64,000 bases of DNA from CALDTK01 sp965215215 (lineage in GTDB: Bacteria > Bacteroidota > Bacteroidia > Chitinophagales > Saprospiraceae): assembly GCA_965215215.1 (NCBI GenBank), contig OZ244043.1, forward strand, positions 3,596,001-3,660,000, read 5' to 3'. Every line of letters starts with the position of its first letter. Position 1 is the first letter of the stretch. Of the stretch, positions 56,877 through 64,000 are shown piece by piece. The notes under the pieces were generated by a model. That model saw only the letters and a program-made list of their open reading frames with translations, searched no databases and was not told the origin of the DNA. The position numbers were made by a program, and so were the translations under genes.

Positions 56877-57464
56877 ATGCGTAATACTTGGCTTTTCGTC
56901 GTTCTCGCCATCGCCGCGGTGCTCGTCTTTATGGGCTGCGGCAAGTACAACACCTTCGTGAACGAAAACGAGGAGGTAAACAACTCCTGGGCGCAGGTGC
57001 AGAGCGCCTACCAGAGTCGGGCGGACCTGATCCCCAACCTCGTATCCACCGTGAAGGGGGCCGCCGACTTCGAGCGGGGCACGCTGACCGACGTAACGCA
57101 GGCCCGGGCCAACGCCACGAGCATCAACCTGACCGCCGACGAGCTGACGCCCGAGAACCTCGAGCGTTTTCAGGCCGCTCAGTCGCAACTCTCCGGCGCG
57201 CTCAGTCGATTGCTGGCCGTATCTGAAAGCTATCCCGAGCTCAAGGCAAACTCGCAGTTCGCGGAGTTGCAGAGTCAGTTGGAAGGACAAGAAAACCGGA
57301 TCCGGGTAGAGCGAAACCGCTTCAACGAACAGGCGACGAGCTACAACAAGACCGTCCAAACCTTTCCCAACAATTTCTTCGCGAACATCTTTGGATTCGA
57401 CCGACGCGCGCTGTTCCAGTCGGATCCGGGCGCGGAGAATGCGCCGAAGGTGGACTTCGGATAA
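56877..57464 (+). CDS. lemA: LemA family protein
   Basis: 195 residues. An N-terminal helix (LFVVLAIAAVLVFMGC) may be a membrane anchor or a lipoprotein leader. The LemA core follows: YNTFVNENEEVNNSWAQVQS (20 residues), YQSRADLIPNLVSTVKGAAD (20 residues), and a long helical hairpin ending RNRFNEQATSYNKTVQTFPN (20 residues). It leads a three-gene cluster with two TPM-domain proteins, a recurrent neighbourhood in Bacteroidota whose role is thought to concern the cell envelope. Confidence 0.93.
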   Translation: MRNTWLFVVLAIAAVLVFMGCGKYNTFVNENEEVNNSWAQVQSAYQSRADLIPNLVSTVKGAADFERGTLTDVTQARANATSINLTADELTPENLERFQAAQSQLSGALSRLLAVSESYPELKANSQFAELQSQLEGQENRIRVERNRFNEQATSYNKTVQTFPNNFFANIFGFDRRALFQSDPGAENAPKVDFG

Positions 57465-57472
57465 GCCAACCC

Positions 57473-57910
57473 ATGTTTTATCCCGCACACGTATTCTCCG
57501 CCGACGAGGAGGCCGAGATCGTAGCCGCCATCCGACGCTTCGAGCTGCGCACGAGCGGAGAGATCCGCGTGCACGTGGAGCACCGCCTGCGCCGCCCGCC
57601 GGAGGATGAGGCGGTTCGCGTGTTCGGTTCCCTGAGCATGCAGCATACCGCCGAGCGGAATGGCGTGTTGTTCCTGTTGGCTCCCGGCCAACGCGCTTTC
57701 GCCGTGTACGGAGACGAGGGCATCGATGCCGTTACGCCCGACGATTTTTGGACCCGCACCTGCGAAGCCATGCAACCTCACTTTGCCGCCGGCGAGTTCG
57801 TCACCGGACTGACCACCGGTATCACTATCGCCGGGGAGGCCATGGCTACTTACTTTCCCTACCGCGATGGAGATGTCAACGAGTTGCCGGACGACATCAG
57901 CTATGCGTAG
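57473..57910 (+). CDS. Soluble TPM-domain protein (DUF477)
   Basis: 145 residues, 8 bases after lemA. TPM fold: FSADEEAEIVAAIRRFELRT, SGEIRVHVEHRLRRP, RNGVLFLLAPGQRAFAVYGD (20 residues) and HFAAGEFVTGLTTGITIAGE. It has no signal and no membrane helix, so it should be cytoplasmic. Related plant TPM proteins have acid phosphatase activity. The next gene starts within its last codons (ATGCGTAG). Confidence 0.88.
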   Translation: MFYPAHVFSADEEAEIVAAIRRFELRTSGEIRVHVEHRLRRPPEDEAVRVFGSLSMQHTAERNGVLFLLAPGQRAFAVYGDEGIDAVTPDDFWTRTCEAMQPHFAAGEFVTGLTTGITIAGEAMATYFPYRDGDVNELPDDISYA

Positions 57911-58730
57911 CGCTCGGTTTAAAGCGTTAGCCTGGCTGGCGGTGGCGGTTTTCGTACTCGCCGCCGCGGTGGCGCTCCCGCAAAGCCCCCTCCCGGCCAA
58001 GCAGAACAAGCTCGTCTACGACTTGGCCAACGTTTTGGCGCAAGCCAACGAGGCGACCTTGGAGCGGAAGCTGGTCGCATACAACGACAGCACGGGTACA
58101 CAGATCGCCGTGGTGATCGAGCGGACCCTCGGCGGCGGCAATGCCTTCGACCGCAGCTTCGCCATCGCCGATGCCTGGGGGATTGGCGGTAAACAAAACG
58201 ACAACGGCATCCTGCTCTACGTAGCGATCGAGGACCGTGCGATTTACGTGCAGACCGGCTACGGCGTCGAGGACCGACTAACCGACGCGCTCTCGAAACG
58301 GATTATCGACCAGGTGATCGCACCACAATTTCGGAGTGGCCAGTACTACGTGGGCATCGACCGCGCGACTTCGGCGATGATCCAGGTGTTGGCCGGGCGC
58401 TACACTGCGGAGCCCCGGGAGCGGGCGGGGGGGGGCAACCCGCTGGTTACGCTACTCATGTTCGTCGGCATCTTCATCCTGCTCAGCTGGCTGCTCTCGC
58501 GCAGGGGTGGGGGAGACGACGATGACGACGGCGGCTACTACCGCGACGGACGTTACCAAGGTCCGCGGCGCCGCGGCCGGCGTGGGGGGGGCTGGGTTAT
58601 TTTACCCGGCGGCGGCTTCGGGGGCGGCGGATTCGGTGGGGGTGGCGGATTCGGCGGCGGCGGGGGCGGTGGCTTCGGAGGTTTCGGCGGCGGCGGCTTC
58701 GGCGGCGGCGGTGCCGGAGGCAGCTGGTAA
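57903..58730 (+). CDS. Membrane TPM-domain protein with Gly-rich tail (YgcG-like)
   Basis: 275 residues from ATG 57903, overlapping the previous stop by 8 bases. A signal/anchor (LAWLAVAVFVLAAAVALP), then a periplasmic TPM domain: LVYDLANVLAQANEATLERKL (seen as VYDLANVLAQANEATLE), STGTQIAVVIERTLGG, DNGILLYVAIEDRAIYVQTG (20 residues), GYGVEDRLTDALS. A second helix (LLMFVGIFILLSWLLS) leads to an acidic patch (DDDDDGG), a basic patch and about 60 residues of Gly/Phe repeats. This is the YgcG layout. Confidence 0.9.
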   Translation: MRSARFKALAWLAVAVFVLAAAVALPQSPLPAKQNKLVYDLANVLAQANEATLERKLVAYNDSTGTQIAVVIERTLGGGNAFDRSFAIADAWGIGGKQNDNGILLYVAIEDRAIYVQTGYGVEDRLTDALSKRIIDQVIAPQFRSGQYYVGIDRATSAMIQVLAGRYTAEPRERAGGGNPLVTLLMFVGIFILLSWLLSRRGGGDDDDDGGYYRDGRYQGPRRRGRRGGGWVILPGGGFGGGGFGGGGGFGGGGGGGFGGFGGGGFGGGGAGGSW

Positions 58731-58794
58731 CCTCCGCTTGCCAACTCTCCGAACTCGCCCGGCGTTCCCGATCGATTCACGAGCTTCACGCTAC

Positions 58795-60447
58795 ATGATC
58801 AAAAGCCTCGACATCCGCAACTACGCGCTCATCGACGCTTTGCGCGTCGAGTACGCCGCGGGCCTCACCATCATCACGGGGGAAACGGGTGCGGGCAAGT
58901 CCATCATCCTCGGCGGCCTCGGCCTCATCATGGGGCAACGAGCGGATACGAAAGCGCTCTACGACGAGCGCAAGAAGTGCGTGATCGAGGCCGAGTTCTT
59001 GATCGGCGCCTACAAGCTCGAAAAATTCTTCGAGGAACAAGAGCTCGACTACGACGAACACCTCTTCATCCGTCGCGAAATCCTGCCTTCCGGCAAAACG
59101 CGGGCGTTCGTCAACGATACGCCGGTCAAGCTCTCGGTGCTGCAGGACCTCACGCGCTCGCTCGTGGATCTGCACCAGCAGTTCGATACGCTCGACATCC
59201 ACAACGTGTCCTTCCAGTTGCGCATGCTCGATGCCCTCGCGGACAACAAGAAGCTGCTCCGCGCTTACGAACAGGACTACCACAGGTTCCGGGCCGACGA
59301 GCGCGAGCTGAAGCGCCTGCACGCCGAGCGCGATCGACTTCGCCAAGAGGCCGACTTCGTGGCCTTTCAGCTGCAGGAGTTTACGGACCTCGGGCTCGTG
59401 GCGGGCGAGTCCGAAACCCTCGAGCAGGAGCTCAAGACTCTCGGGGCGGCCGAGGACATCAAGCGCTCGCTGGGCGCGGCGGGCGTGCAGCTCGTCGAAG
59501 ACGAGCAGTCCGTCGTCTCCCAAGTCCGCGGTCTCATGCCGCGCGTAGAGGCGCTACGCGGCATCAACCGCGCCATCGACGAGCTCGCGGACCGACTCGA
59601 GGCGGCGGCCTACGAGTTGGAAGACCTCGGGCAGCAGTACGTGTCGATCGCGGAAGACACGGAGTTCGACGAGGACCGCATCAACGAGGTGCAGCAGCGG
59701 CTGTCTGCGATCTATAAGCTTCAGCAAAAACACGGCGTCGCGTCCGAGGAGGAGCTGCTGGAGGTCAGGGAAGGGTACCTCACCCGCGCGAAGTCGACCA
59801 AGGACGTGGATCGCGGCGTAGCGAGGTTGGAAGAGAGCATCGCCACACAGCGCAAGGTGTTGATCGAGCGCGCGCTCGAGCTGCGGACGCGGAGGGAGGG
59901 CGTCGTGCAAGACTTCCAGAAACGGATCCAAAAGCGGCTCTCCAAGCTGAGCATGGTCAACGCGCGCATCGAGATCGACTTCACCCCGCTCGACGAGCCC
60001 GGGGTAACCGGCATGGACGAGGTCGTTTACCTCTTTAGCGCCAACAAAGGCAGTCGGATGCTCCCCATCAAGGACGTTGCCTCCGGGGGGGAGATCAGCC
60101 GCCTCACGCTCGTGACGAAGAGCCTCGTAGCGGCCAGCATTCCGTTGCCTACCCTGATCTTCGACGAGATCGACTCCGGTGTCTCCGGAGACGTAGCCTT
60201 ACGGATGGGGGAGATCCTGCACGAGTTGGCGGAGAAGCACCAGGTCATCGTGATCACCCACTCTCCGCAGGTGGCGAGCAAGGCGGATCGACACTACTTC
60301 GTCTACAAACAGGAGGCGGCGGAGCGGACGGTGACGAGGATCCGGGAGCTCGACCGCGGGGACCGGGTGCGGGTACTGGCCATCATGCTGAGCAGCGATC
60401 CGCCGAGTAAACCGGCGATCGCGAACGCGCAGCACTTGCTCAAGTAG
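58795..60447 (+). CDS. recN: DNA repair protein RecN
   Basis: An SMC-like ATPase for double-strand break repair. 550 residues from ATG 58795 (start MIKSLDIRNYALIDALRVEY, 20 residues, the family's N terminus). Walker A GETGAGKSIILGGL, VDLHQQFDTLDIH, a central coiled coil, FLFSANKGSRML-like segment VYLFSANKGSRMLPIKDVAS (20 residues), the ABC signature SGGEISRLTL, and Walker B LIFDEIDSGVSGDVALRM. The upstream in-frame extension is the shadow of the Gly-rich tail of the preceding gene. Confidence 0.95.
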   Translation: MIKSLDIRNYALIDALRVEYAAGLTIITGETGAGKSIILGGLGLIMGQRADTKALYDERKKCVIEAEFLIGAYKLEKFFEEQELDYDEHLFIRREILPSGKTRAFVNDTPVKLSVLQDLTRSLVDLHQQFDTLDIHNVSFQLRMLDALADNKKLLRAYEQDYHRFRADERELKRLHAERDRLRQEADFVAFQLQEFTDLGLVAGESETLEQELKTLGAAEDIKRSLGAAGVQLVEDEQSVVSQVRGLMPRVEALRGINRAIDELADRLEAAAYELEDLGQQYVSIAEDTEFDEDRINEVQQRLSAIYKLQQKHGVASEEELLEVREGYLTRAKSTKDVDRGVARLEESIATQRKVLIERALELRTRREGVVQDFQKRIQKRLSKLSMVNARIEIDFTPLDEPGVTGMDEVVYLFSANKGSRMLPIKDVASGGEISRLTLVTKSLVAASIPLPTLIFDEIDSGVSGDVALRMGEILHELAEKHQVIVITHSPQVASKADRHYFVYKQEAAERTVTRIRELDRGDRVRVLAIMLSSDPPSKPAIANAQHLLK

Positions 60448-60470
60448 GCGTTAGTCCTACATTGCCCCCT

Positions 60471-61286
60471 ATGTCCACCCAACTCCTCGCCGGCAAACGC
60501 GGCATCATCTTCGGCGCCCTCGACGAGCGCTCCATCGCTACCCAAGTCGCTGAAGTAGCTAAAGCGCACGGCGCGAGCTTCGTACTCTCTAACGCCCCGG
60601 TCGCCCTGCGGATGGGCGATCTGCAGAAGCTCGGGGAAAAGCTCGACAGCCCGGTGATCGCCGCGGATGCCACCAGCGTCGATGACCTGACCAAGCTCTT
60701 CGATCAAGCCCGCGAGCACCTGGGGGGACCGTTCGACTTCGTGCTCCACTCCATCGGCATGTCGGTGAACGTGCGCAAGAAGCGCGAGTACACCGACTTG
60801 AACCACGACTGGATGTCGAAGACGCTCGACATCTCCGCCATCTCCTTTCACAAAGTGATGCAAACGCTCTACAAGGGCGAGCACATGGCGGACTGGGGGA
60901 GCATCCTCGCGCTGACCTACATCGCCGCCCAGCGCTCCTTTCCGGACTACAGCGAGATGGCCGACGCGAAGGCACTGCTCGAGAGCTTCGCGCGCAGCTT
61001 CGGCTACCACTTCGGTATCCGTAACAAGGTGCGCGTGAACACGGTGAGCCAGTCGCCGACGGTCACCACCGCCGGCTCGGGCGTCAAAGGGTTCCAAGAT
61101 TTCTTCGGCTACGCTAACGGGATGAGTCCGCTCGGCAATGCGCCCGCCAAAGCATGTGCAGAGTACTGCGTTTCGCTGTTCAGCGACCTAACCCGCTACG
61201 TGACCATGCAGAACCTCTTCCACGACGGCGGCTTCTCCATGATGGGCATCAACCCGGGCGCCGTACTCGCCGGGAACGAAGGGTAA
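60471..61286 (+). CDS. fabI: Enoyl-[acyl-carrier-protein] reductase (NADH)
   Basis: Last step of each fatty-acid elongation cycle. 271 residues from ATG 60471, after a TACATTGC element. FabI features: GKRGIIFGALDERSIATQVA (20 residues), VLHSIGMS, the Y-x6-K pair in DYSEMADAKALLES, RVNTVSQSPTVTTAGSGVKG (20 residues) and the C-terminal GGFSMMGINP. It lies 23 bases after recN with its own promoter element. Confidence 0.95.
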   Translation: MSTQLLAGKRGIIFGALDERSIATQVAEVAKAHGASFVLSNAPVALRMGDLQKLGEKLDSPVIAADATSVDDLTKLFDQAREHLGGPFDFVLHSIGMSVNVRKKREYTDLNHDWMSKTLDISAISFHKVMQTLYKGEHMADWGSILALTYIAAQRSFPDYSEMADAKALLESFARSFGYHFGIRNKVRVNTVSQSPTVTTAGSGVKGFQDFFGYANGMSPLGNAPAKACAEYCVSLFSDLTRYVTMQNLFHDGGFSMMGINPGAVLAGNEG

Positions 61287-61699
61287 GGACGAAAAGAAAC
61301 CCCAAGACTTTTGTAGGTCTTGAGGTCCCGAATTCCCAGAAGTGAAATCTTTATCGCTGTGATGTCGCTAACGTAGACTATTTATTTATAAAATATGGCA
61401 CTACGCACTAAGTTTTTGCCGATAATTAGGTAAAAAGGAGTCAAACCCGAAGATTTGACCCGTCTAAAGTCCCAGAAGTAAATTTTGTCTTGTTAAATGT
61501 GGCTTCGATAACGAAGCTGACGCAAAGATGAAGCGATCTCCGGTGGAGTGCCGGTGATTAGCGTCACACCCTCCTCTGAATTCTATCAAAGTGACTTAGT
61601 CGCGCTTCCGTCGTCTTACCCGCTGGCGACCCCGAGATTCTAATTTGCGAGCGAGGTAAATTCCTATATTCGCGACCGTTTTCAACAAAGGTTGAGTAC
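61287..61699. other. AT-rich 413-base gap between fabI and yceD
   Basis: No credible gene. It is much richer in A and T than its flanks. It holds an inverted repeat CCCCAAGAC...GTCTTGAGG (61299-61324) that would act as a terminator only on the minus strand, where TTTCTTTT follows; a second inverted repeat GTCAAA...TTTGAC (about 61440-61459); and two direct copies of TCCCAGAAGT(G)AAAT at about 61334 and 61470. The yceD promoter lies at its right end. A small RNA or a decayed insertion is possible; nothing here proves either. Confidence 0.5.
61665..61672 (+). promoter_or_regulatory. Bacteroidota-type promoter for yceD-rpmF
   Basis: TATATTCG matches the local TAnnTTCG form of the -7 element; TTTG at 61644-61647, 17 bases upstream, fits the -33 element. 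The ATG follows 28 bases later. Confidence 0.65.
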
Positions 61700-62251
61700 A
61701 TGGAGCAACGACACTCCAATTTCGAAATCCCACTCGAAGCGCTCGCCGACGGTACACACCGCTTCAACTTTCGGTTGGAACCCGATTTTTTCGCCGCGTT
61801 CGGAGGAGATCTGATCCGCGGGGGGGAGGTTTCGGCGACGGTCGAGGCGGATAAGGTTCGCGGCAACTACACCCTGCGTTTTCGCGGAGACGGTGCAGTC
61901 GAGGTCGAGTGCGACCGGTGTCTCGAGCATTTTCCGATGCCCATCGACTTCGAAGACGAGCTGATCCTCAAGTTCGAAGGACTGAGCGTGAGGGAGGATG
62001 CCGAGGTAATCTACCTACCCGTAGGCTCGGAGGCGTTTGACGTGGCGAGGTTGCTGTACGAGTACGCTACGCTCGCCGTTCCGATGTCGCACGTGCACGA
62101 AGACGCCGACCTTGCCTGCGATCCGGAGATGCTCAAGTACCTGAACGCTCAGGAGGGTCAAGTAAGCAAAGACGAAACCGAAGACGATTCATCCATAGCA
62201 GACGATTCCCCCTGGGCTGCCCTGCGCGGCTTCAGCGGGTCCGACAATTGA
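61700..62251 (+). CDS. yceD: YceD family protein (DUF177)
   Basis: 183 residues. YceD core: FEIPLEALADGTHRFNFRLE (20 residues), a central VEVECDRCLEHFPMPI (C-x2-C, the conserved pair), and AEVIYLPVGSEAFDVARLLY (20 residues) followed by DEDADLAC-type end VHEDADLACDPEM. It is placed directly before rpmF, the universal arrangement; the protein is linked to 23S rRNA processing or stability in other organisms. Confidence 0.92.
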   Translation: MEQRHSNFEIPLEALADGTHRFNFRLEPDFFAAFGGDLIRGGEVSATVEADKVRGNYTLRFRGDGAVEVECDRCLEHFPMPIDFEDELILKFEGLSVREDAEVIYLPVGSEAFDVARLLYEYATLAVPMSHVHEDADLACDPEMLKYLNAQEGQVSKDETEDDSSIADDSPWAALRGFSGSDN

Positions 62252-62271
62252 TTAAGAACCACCCATAACCC

Positions 62272-62463
62272 ATGGCACACCCCAAGAGCCGCATCTCCAA
62301 GATGCGCAAGCGCAAGCGCCGCACCCACTACAAGGCCGAAGCGCCAACCCTTTCCACTTGCTCGACCACGGGTGAGGTGCACCGTCGCCACGTGGCGTAC
62401 AAAGATGCCGAGGGCAACCTCTACTACCGAGGTAAAGTGCTTATTCCGGCCCCTACGCTCTAG
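62272..62463 (+). CDS. rpmF: 50S ribosomal protein L32, zinc-less form
   Basis: 63 residues: MAHPKSRISKMRKRKRRTHY opens as in all L32 proteins. The zinc-binding form would carry two C-x2-C pairs, but here only one Cys remains (STCSTTGEVHRRH), so this is a C-minus form. The C terminus (GNLYYRGKVLIPAPTL) is also atypical in lacking the CGYY motif. It follows yceD by 20 bases in the classic operon. Confidence 0.95.
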   Translation: MAHPKSRISKMRKRKRRTHYKAEAPTLSTCSTTGEVHRRHVAYKDAEGNLYYRGKVLIPAPTL

Positions 62464-62486
62464 CGCTCCCGCAAAACTCGTTTCGG

Positions 62487-62518
62487 TAGGCTGCCACCGC
62501 CACGCGCGGGGCGGCCTA
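62487..62518 (+). terminator. Possible weak terminator after rpmF
   Basis: TAGGCTGCC and GGCGGCCTA can pair over 9 positions with one mismatch around a GC-rich loop, followed by TTGTCGTTTATTT rather than a solid T-run. Confidence 0.35.
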
Positions 62519-62538
62519 TTGTCGTTTATTTGCCGCTA

Positions 62539-62922
62539 ATGCAGACGATTTACACAGAGAACGCCCCGGAACCGGTCGGACCCTACTCGCAGGCGGTCAC
62601 GCACAATGGCGTCTTGTACTGTAGTGGTCAGATCGCCATCGATCCGCGCACCAACGCGCTCGTTCTCGACTCGATAGAGGCCGAGACCAAGCAGGTGCTC
62701 GCCAATTTGGAAGCCGTTCTTTCGCGGGCGGGTACCTCCCGGCGCAACGTGATCAAGTGTACCGTCTTCGTGGCCGACATCGGTCAGTTCGATCGCATCA
62801 ACGTGGTGTACGAGGACTACTTCGGTACCCAGGATGCGCCCGCCCGCGAGCTGGTTCAGGTAGCGAAGCTGCCGAAGGGCGTGAATATCGAAATCTCCGC
62901 CATCGCCGCCCTGCCCGCTTAG
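62539..62922 (+). CDS. ridA: RidA family deaminase
   Basis: Hydrolyses reactive enamine/imine intermediates from PLP enzymes such as threonine dehydratase. 127 residues from ATG 62539, after a TTTATTTGCC element. RidA motifs: APEPVGPYSQAVTHNGVLYC (20 residues), SGQIAIDP, NVIKCTVFVADIGQFDRINV (20 residues), and PARELVQVAKLPKGVNIEIS (20 residues) with the active-site Arg. trpS follows two bases after the stop. Confidence 0.94.
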   Translation: MQTIYTENAPEPVGPYSQAVTHNGVLYCSGQIAIDPRTNALVLDSIEAETKQVLANLEAVLSRAGTSRRNVIKCTVFVADIGQFDRINVVYEDYFGTQDAPARELVQVAKLPKGVNIEISAIAALPA

Positions 62923-62924
62923 GT

Positions 62925-63926
62925 ATGAAGACCGTCCTCTCCTGCATCCAGCCAACCGGCAACATGCACTTCGGCAACTACTTCGGGGCCGTGAGCAACT
63001 GGGTGAGGCTGCAGGCGGAGTACAAGTGCTTCTACGGGATCGTGGACTACCACGCCATCACGATGCCGTACCGTCCAGACAAGCTGCGGCAAAACGTCTG
63101 GGAGCTGGCTTTCAATCTGATCGCGGCGGGTGTCGAGGTCGAGAACCTGTTTATCCAGAGCCTGATCCCGGAGCACGCCGAGTTGAGTTGGATCCTGAAC
63201 TGCTTCGCGAGCTACGGTCAGCTAACCCGTATGACGCAGTTCAAAGATAAGTCCGCGCAGAGTGCCACCAGGGCCGACGACGACTTCGTGAGCGTCGGGC
63301 TTTTCGACTACCCGGTACTCCAAGCCGCCGATATCCTGATCTACCGTGCCGACTACGTGCCGGTGGGCAAAGACCAAGAACAGCACCTCGAGCTAACCCG
63401 CAACATCGCCTCCCGCTTCAACGCGCAGGTCGGTCGGGAGTACCTGGTGCAACCGGAGGCGCTCTACACGAGCACGCCGAAGATTACCTCGACGGCCGAC
63501 CCTACCCGCAAGATGAGTAAGAGTGCGGGGCCGAAGCACTACATCGACGTGTTCGCCGAAGAAGCCGTGCTGCGTAAGCAGATCCGCTCAGCGGTGACCG
63601 ATGCCGGGGATACACCCGCCGGGCGGGTGAGTCCGGGCGTAGAGAACCTGCTCGAGCTGCTCGGCGCAGCCGGCGGAGCGCAGGACGCCACGGTCATGCG
63701 CGCGGAGGCGCTGGCCGGAACGCTGCGGTACGCTGAGCTAAAGGACGCCACCGCGGATGCCCTCGTGAGACTGAGCGCCGGTGTGCGGGATGCGAAAGCC
63801 GGTGTACTGGAGGATAAGCGAGCCGTGAAGTCGCGGGTTAAGGCGTCCAGCGCCTCGATCCGTACGCGCGCGCAGGAGACCCTGCGTGAGGTCAAAGAGC
63901 TGTGTGGCCTCCTGAACCCCAACTAG
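62925..63926 (+). CDS. trpS: Tryptophanyl-tRNA synthetase
   Basis: 333 residues from ATG 62925. The N terminus SCIQPTGNMHFGNYFGAVSN (20 residues) carries the HIGH-like motif (MHFGNYFG), DYHAITMPY and LFDYPVLQAADILIYRADYV (20 residues) line the tryptophan pocket, and DPTRKMSKSAG is KMSKS. Length fits bacterial TrpRS. It follows ridA by two bases, so co-transcription is likely. The earlier in-frame extension is the shadow of ridA. Confidence 0.96.
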   Translation: MKTVLSCIQPTGNMHFGNYFGAVSNWVRLQAEYKCFYGIVDYHAITMPYRPDKLRQNVWELAFNLIAAGVEVENLFIQSLIPEHAELSWILNCFASYGQLTRMTQFKDKSAQSATRADDDFVSVGLFDYPVLQAADILIYRADYVPVGKDQEQHLELTRNIASRFNAQVGREYLVQPEALYTSTPKITSTADPTRKMSKSAGPKHYIDVFAEEAVLRKQIRSAVTDAGDTPAGRVSPGVENLLELLGAAGGAQDATVMRAEALAGTLRYAELKDATADALVRLSAGVRDAKAGVLEDKRAVKSRVKASSASIRTRAQETLREVKELCGLLNPN

Positions 63927-63957
63927 CCGGAGGCCCCGTTCGCGCTTCCCCGAAGTT

Positions 63958-63965
63958 TCTACATT
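63958..63965 (+). promoter_or_regulatory. Promoter of the next gene
   Basis: TACATTTG is a canonical Bacteroidota -7 element. An ATG at 63993 (ATG TCT TA) probably opens the next gene, which is cut off by the window end after two codons. Confidence 0.6.
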
Positions 63966-64000
63966 TGCGCGCCTCAAACACCCCGCCCCAGCATGTCTTA

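Noticed and set aside
58610..58728. GGC-rich tract as a tandem DNA repeat
   Set aside because: It encodes the Gly/Phe tail normal for YgcG-like TPM proteins; the units are irregular.
1..64000. tRNA, rRNA, CRISPR, insertion sequence, prophage or integron features
   Set aside because: None found by eye: no cloverleaf-like T-loop context, no regularly spaced repeats, no transposase; the only recombinase is XerD.

Overview
The window looks like one continuous stretch of chromosome from a GC-rich member of the Bacteroidota, plausibly a Lewinella-like member of the Saprospiria; the genus is an inference. The evidence for the phylum is threefold. Many start codons are preceded by a TAnnTTTG-type -7 element (here often TAnnTTCG) with no Shine-Dalgarno sequence. 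Type IX secretion (T9SS) parts are present: a DUF5103 'plug' protein, a CHU_C sorting domain and a Por-type cargo. Several lipoproteins belong to families I know mainly from this phylum. I see no tRNA, rRNA, CRISPR array, insertion sequence or prophage.

Layout. 1-7.9 kb: the end of metG, then lnt, small membrane proteins, mazG, a bifunctional nuclease-like protein, and a coupled DUF1499/threonine aldolase pair. 8-13.5 kb: a lipoprotein trehalase, an APP1-type phosphatase, a Nudix-derived regulator and lepA. 13.5-21 kb, mostly minus strand: an SDR, an oxidoreductase coupled to a Tdi1/GAD-like protein, an M13 peptidase, a small lipoprotein, and the dacB-xerD pair. 20.8-30 kb: a small zinc-finger protein, a minimal CHU_C cargo, prs, a lipoprotein, an S41 protease, mscL diverging from an NfeD-flotillin pair, an EamA transporter coupled to a SET protein, and a gamma-carbonic anhydrase. 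30-41 kb: a very large lipoprotein that appears to fuse a metallophosphoesterase, a kinase-like domain and an outer-membrane barrel, then recQ, sod, fumC, a degenerate EEP protein overlapping dgkA, a secreted unknown and elaA.

41-45.5 kb is the most interesting part: a sigma-54-activating response regulator, an AT-rich spacer with a sigma-54-type promoter and an upstream inverted repeat, a 27-residue membrane peptide, an ECF sigma factor, a strong terminator and a HAMP/PAS histidine kinase. Together they could form a signalling cascade linking sigma-54 to an ECF sigma factor. 45.5-53.3 kb: a GGR-type flavoprotein, pcm, a hidden 59-residue secreted peptide next to a T9SS-like cargo, tadA, guaB-mpg and the T9SS plug. 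53.3-64 kb: an AT-richer tolC behind a perfect inverted repeat, an HlyD adaptor without a pump, a DUF2064 protein, lemA with two TPM proteins, recN, fabI, an AT-rich spacer, yceD-rpmF, and ridA-trpS.

A separate DNA-level signal runs through the window: a 14-16 bp imperfect palindrome, AGTTTTRGCGAAAGCT, in seven exact-core copies on both strands, in different reading frames and in two intergenic gaps, plus degenerate relatives. No named element I know accounts for it. All functional calls come from reading motifs and family resemblance; no database search was possible.
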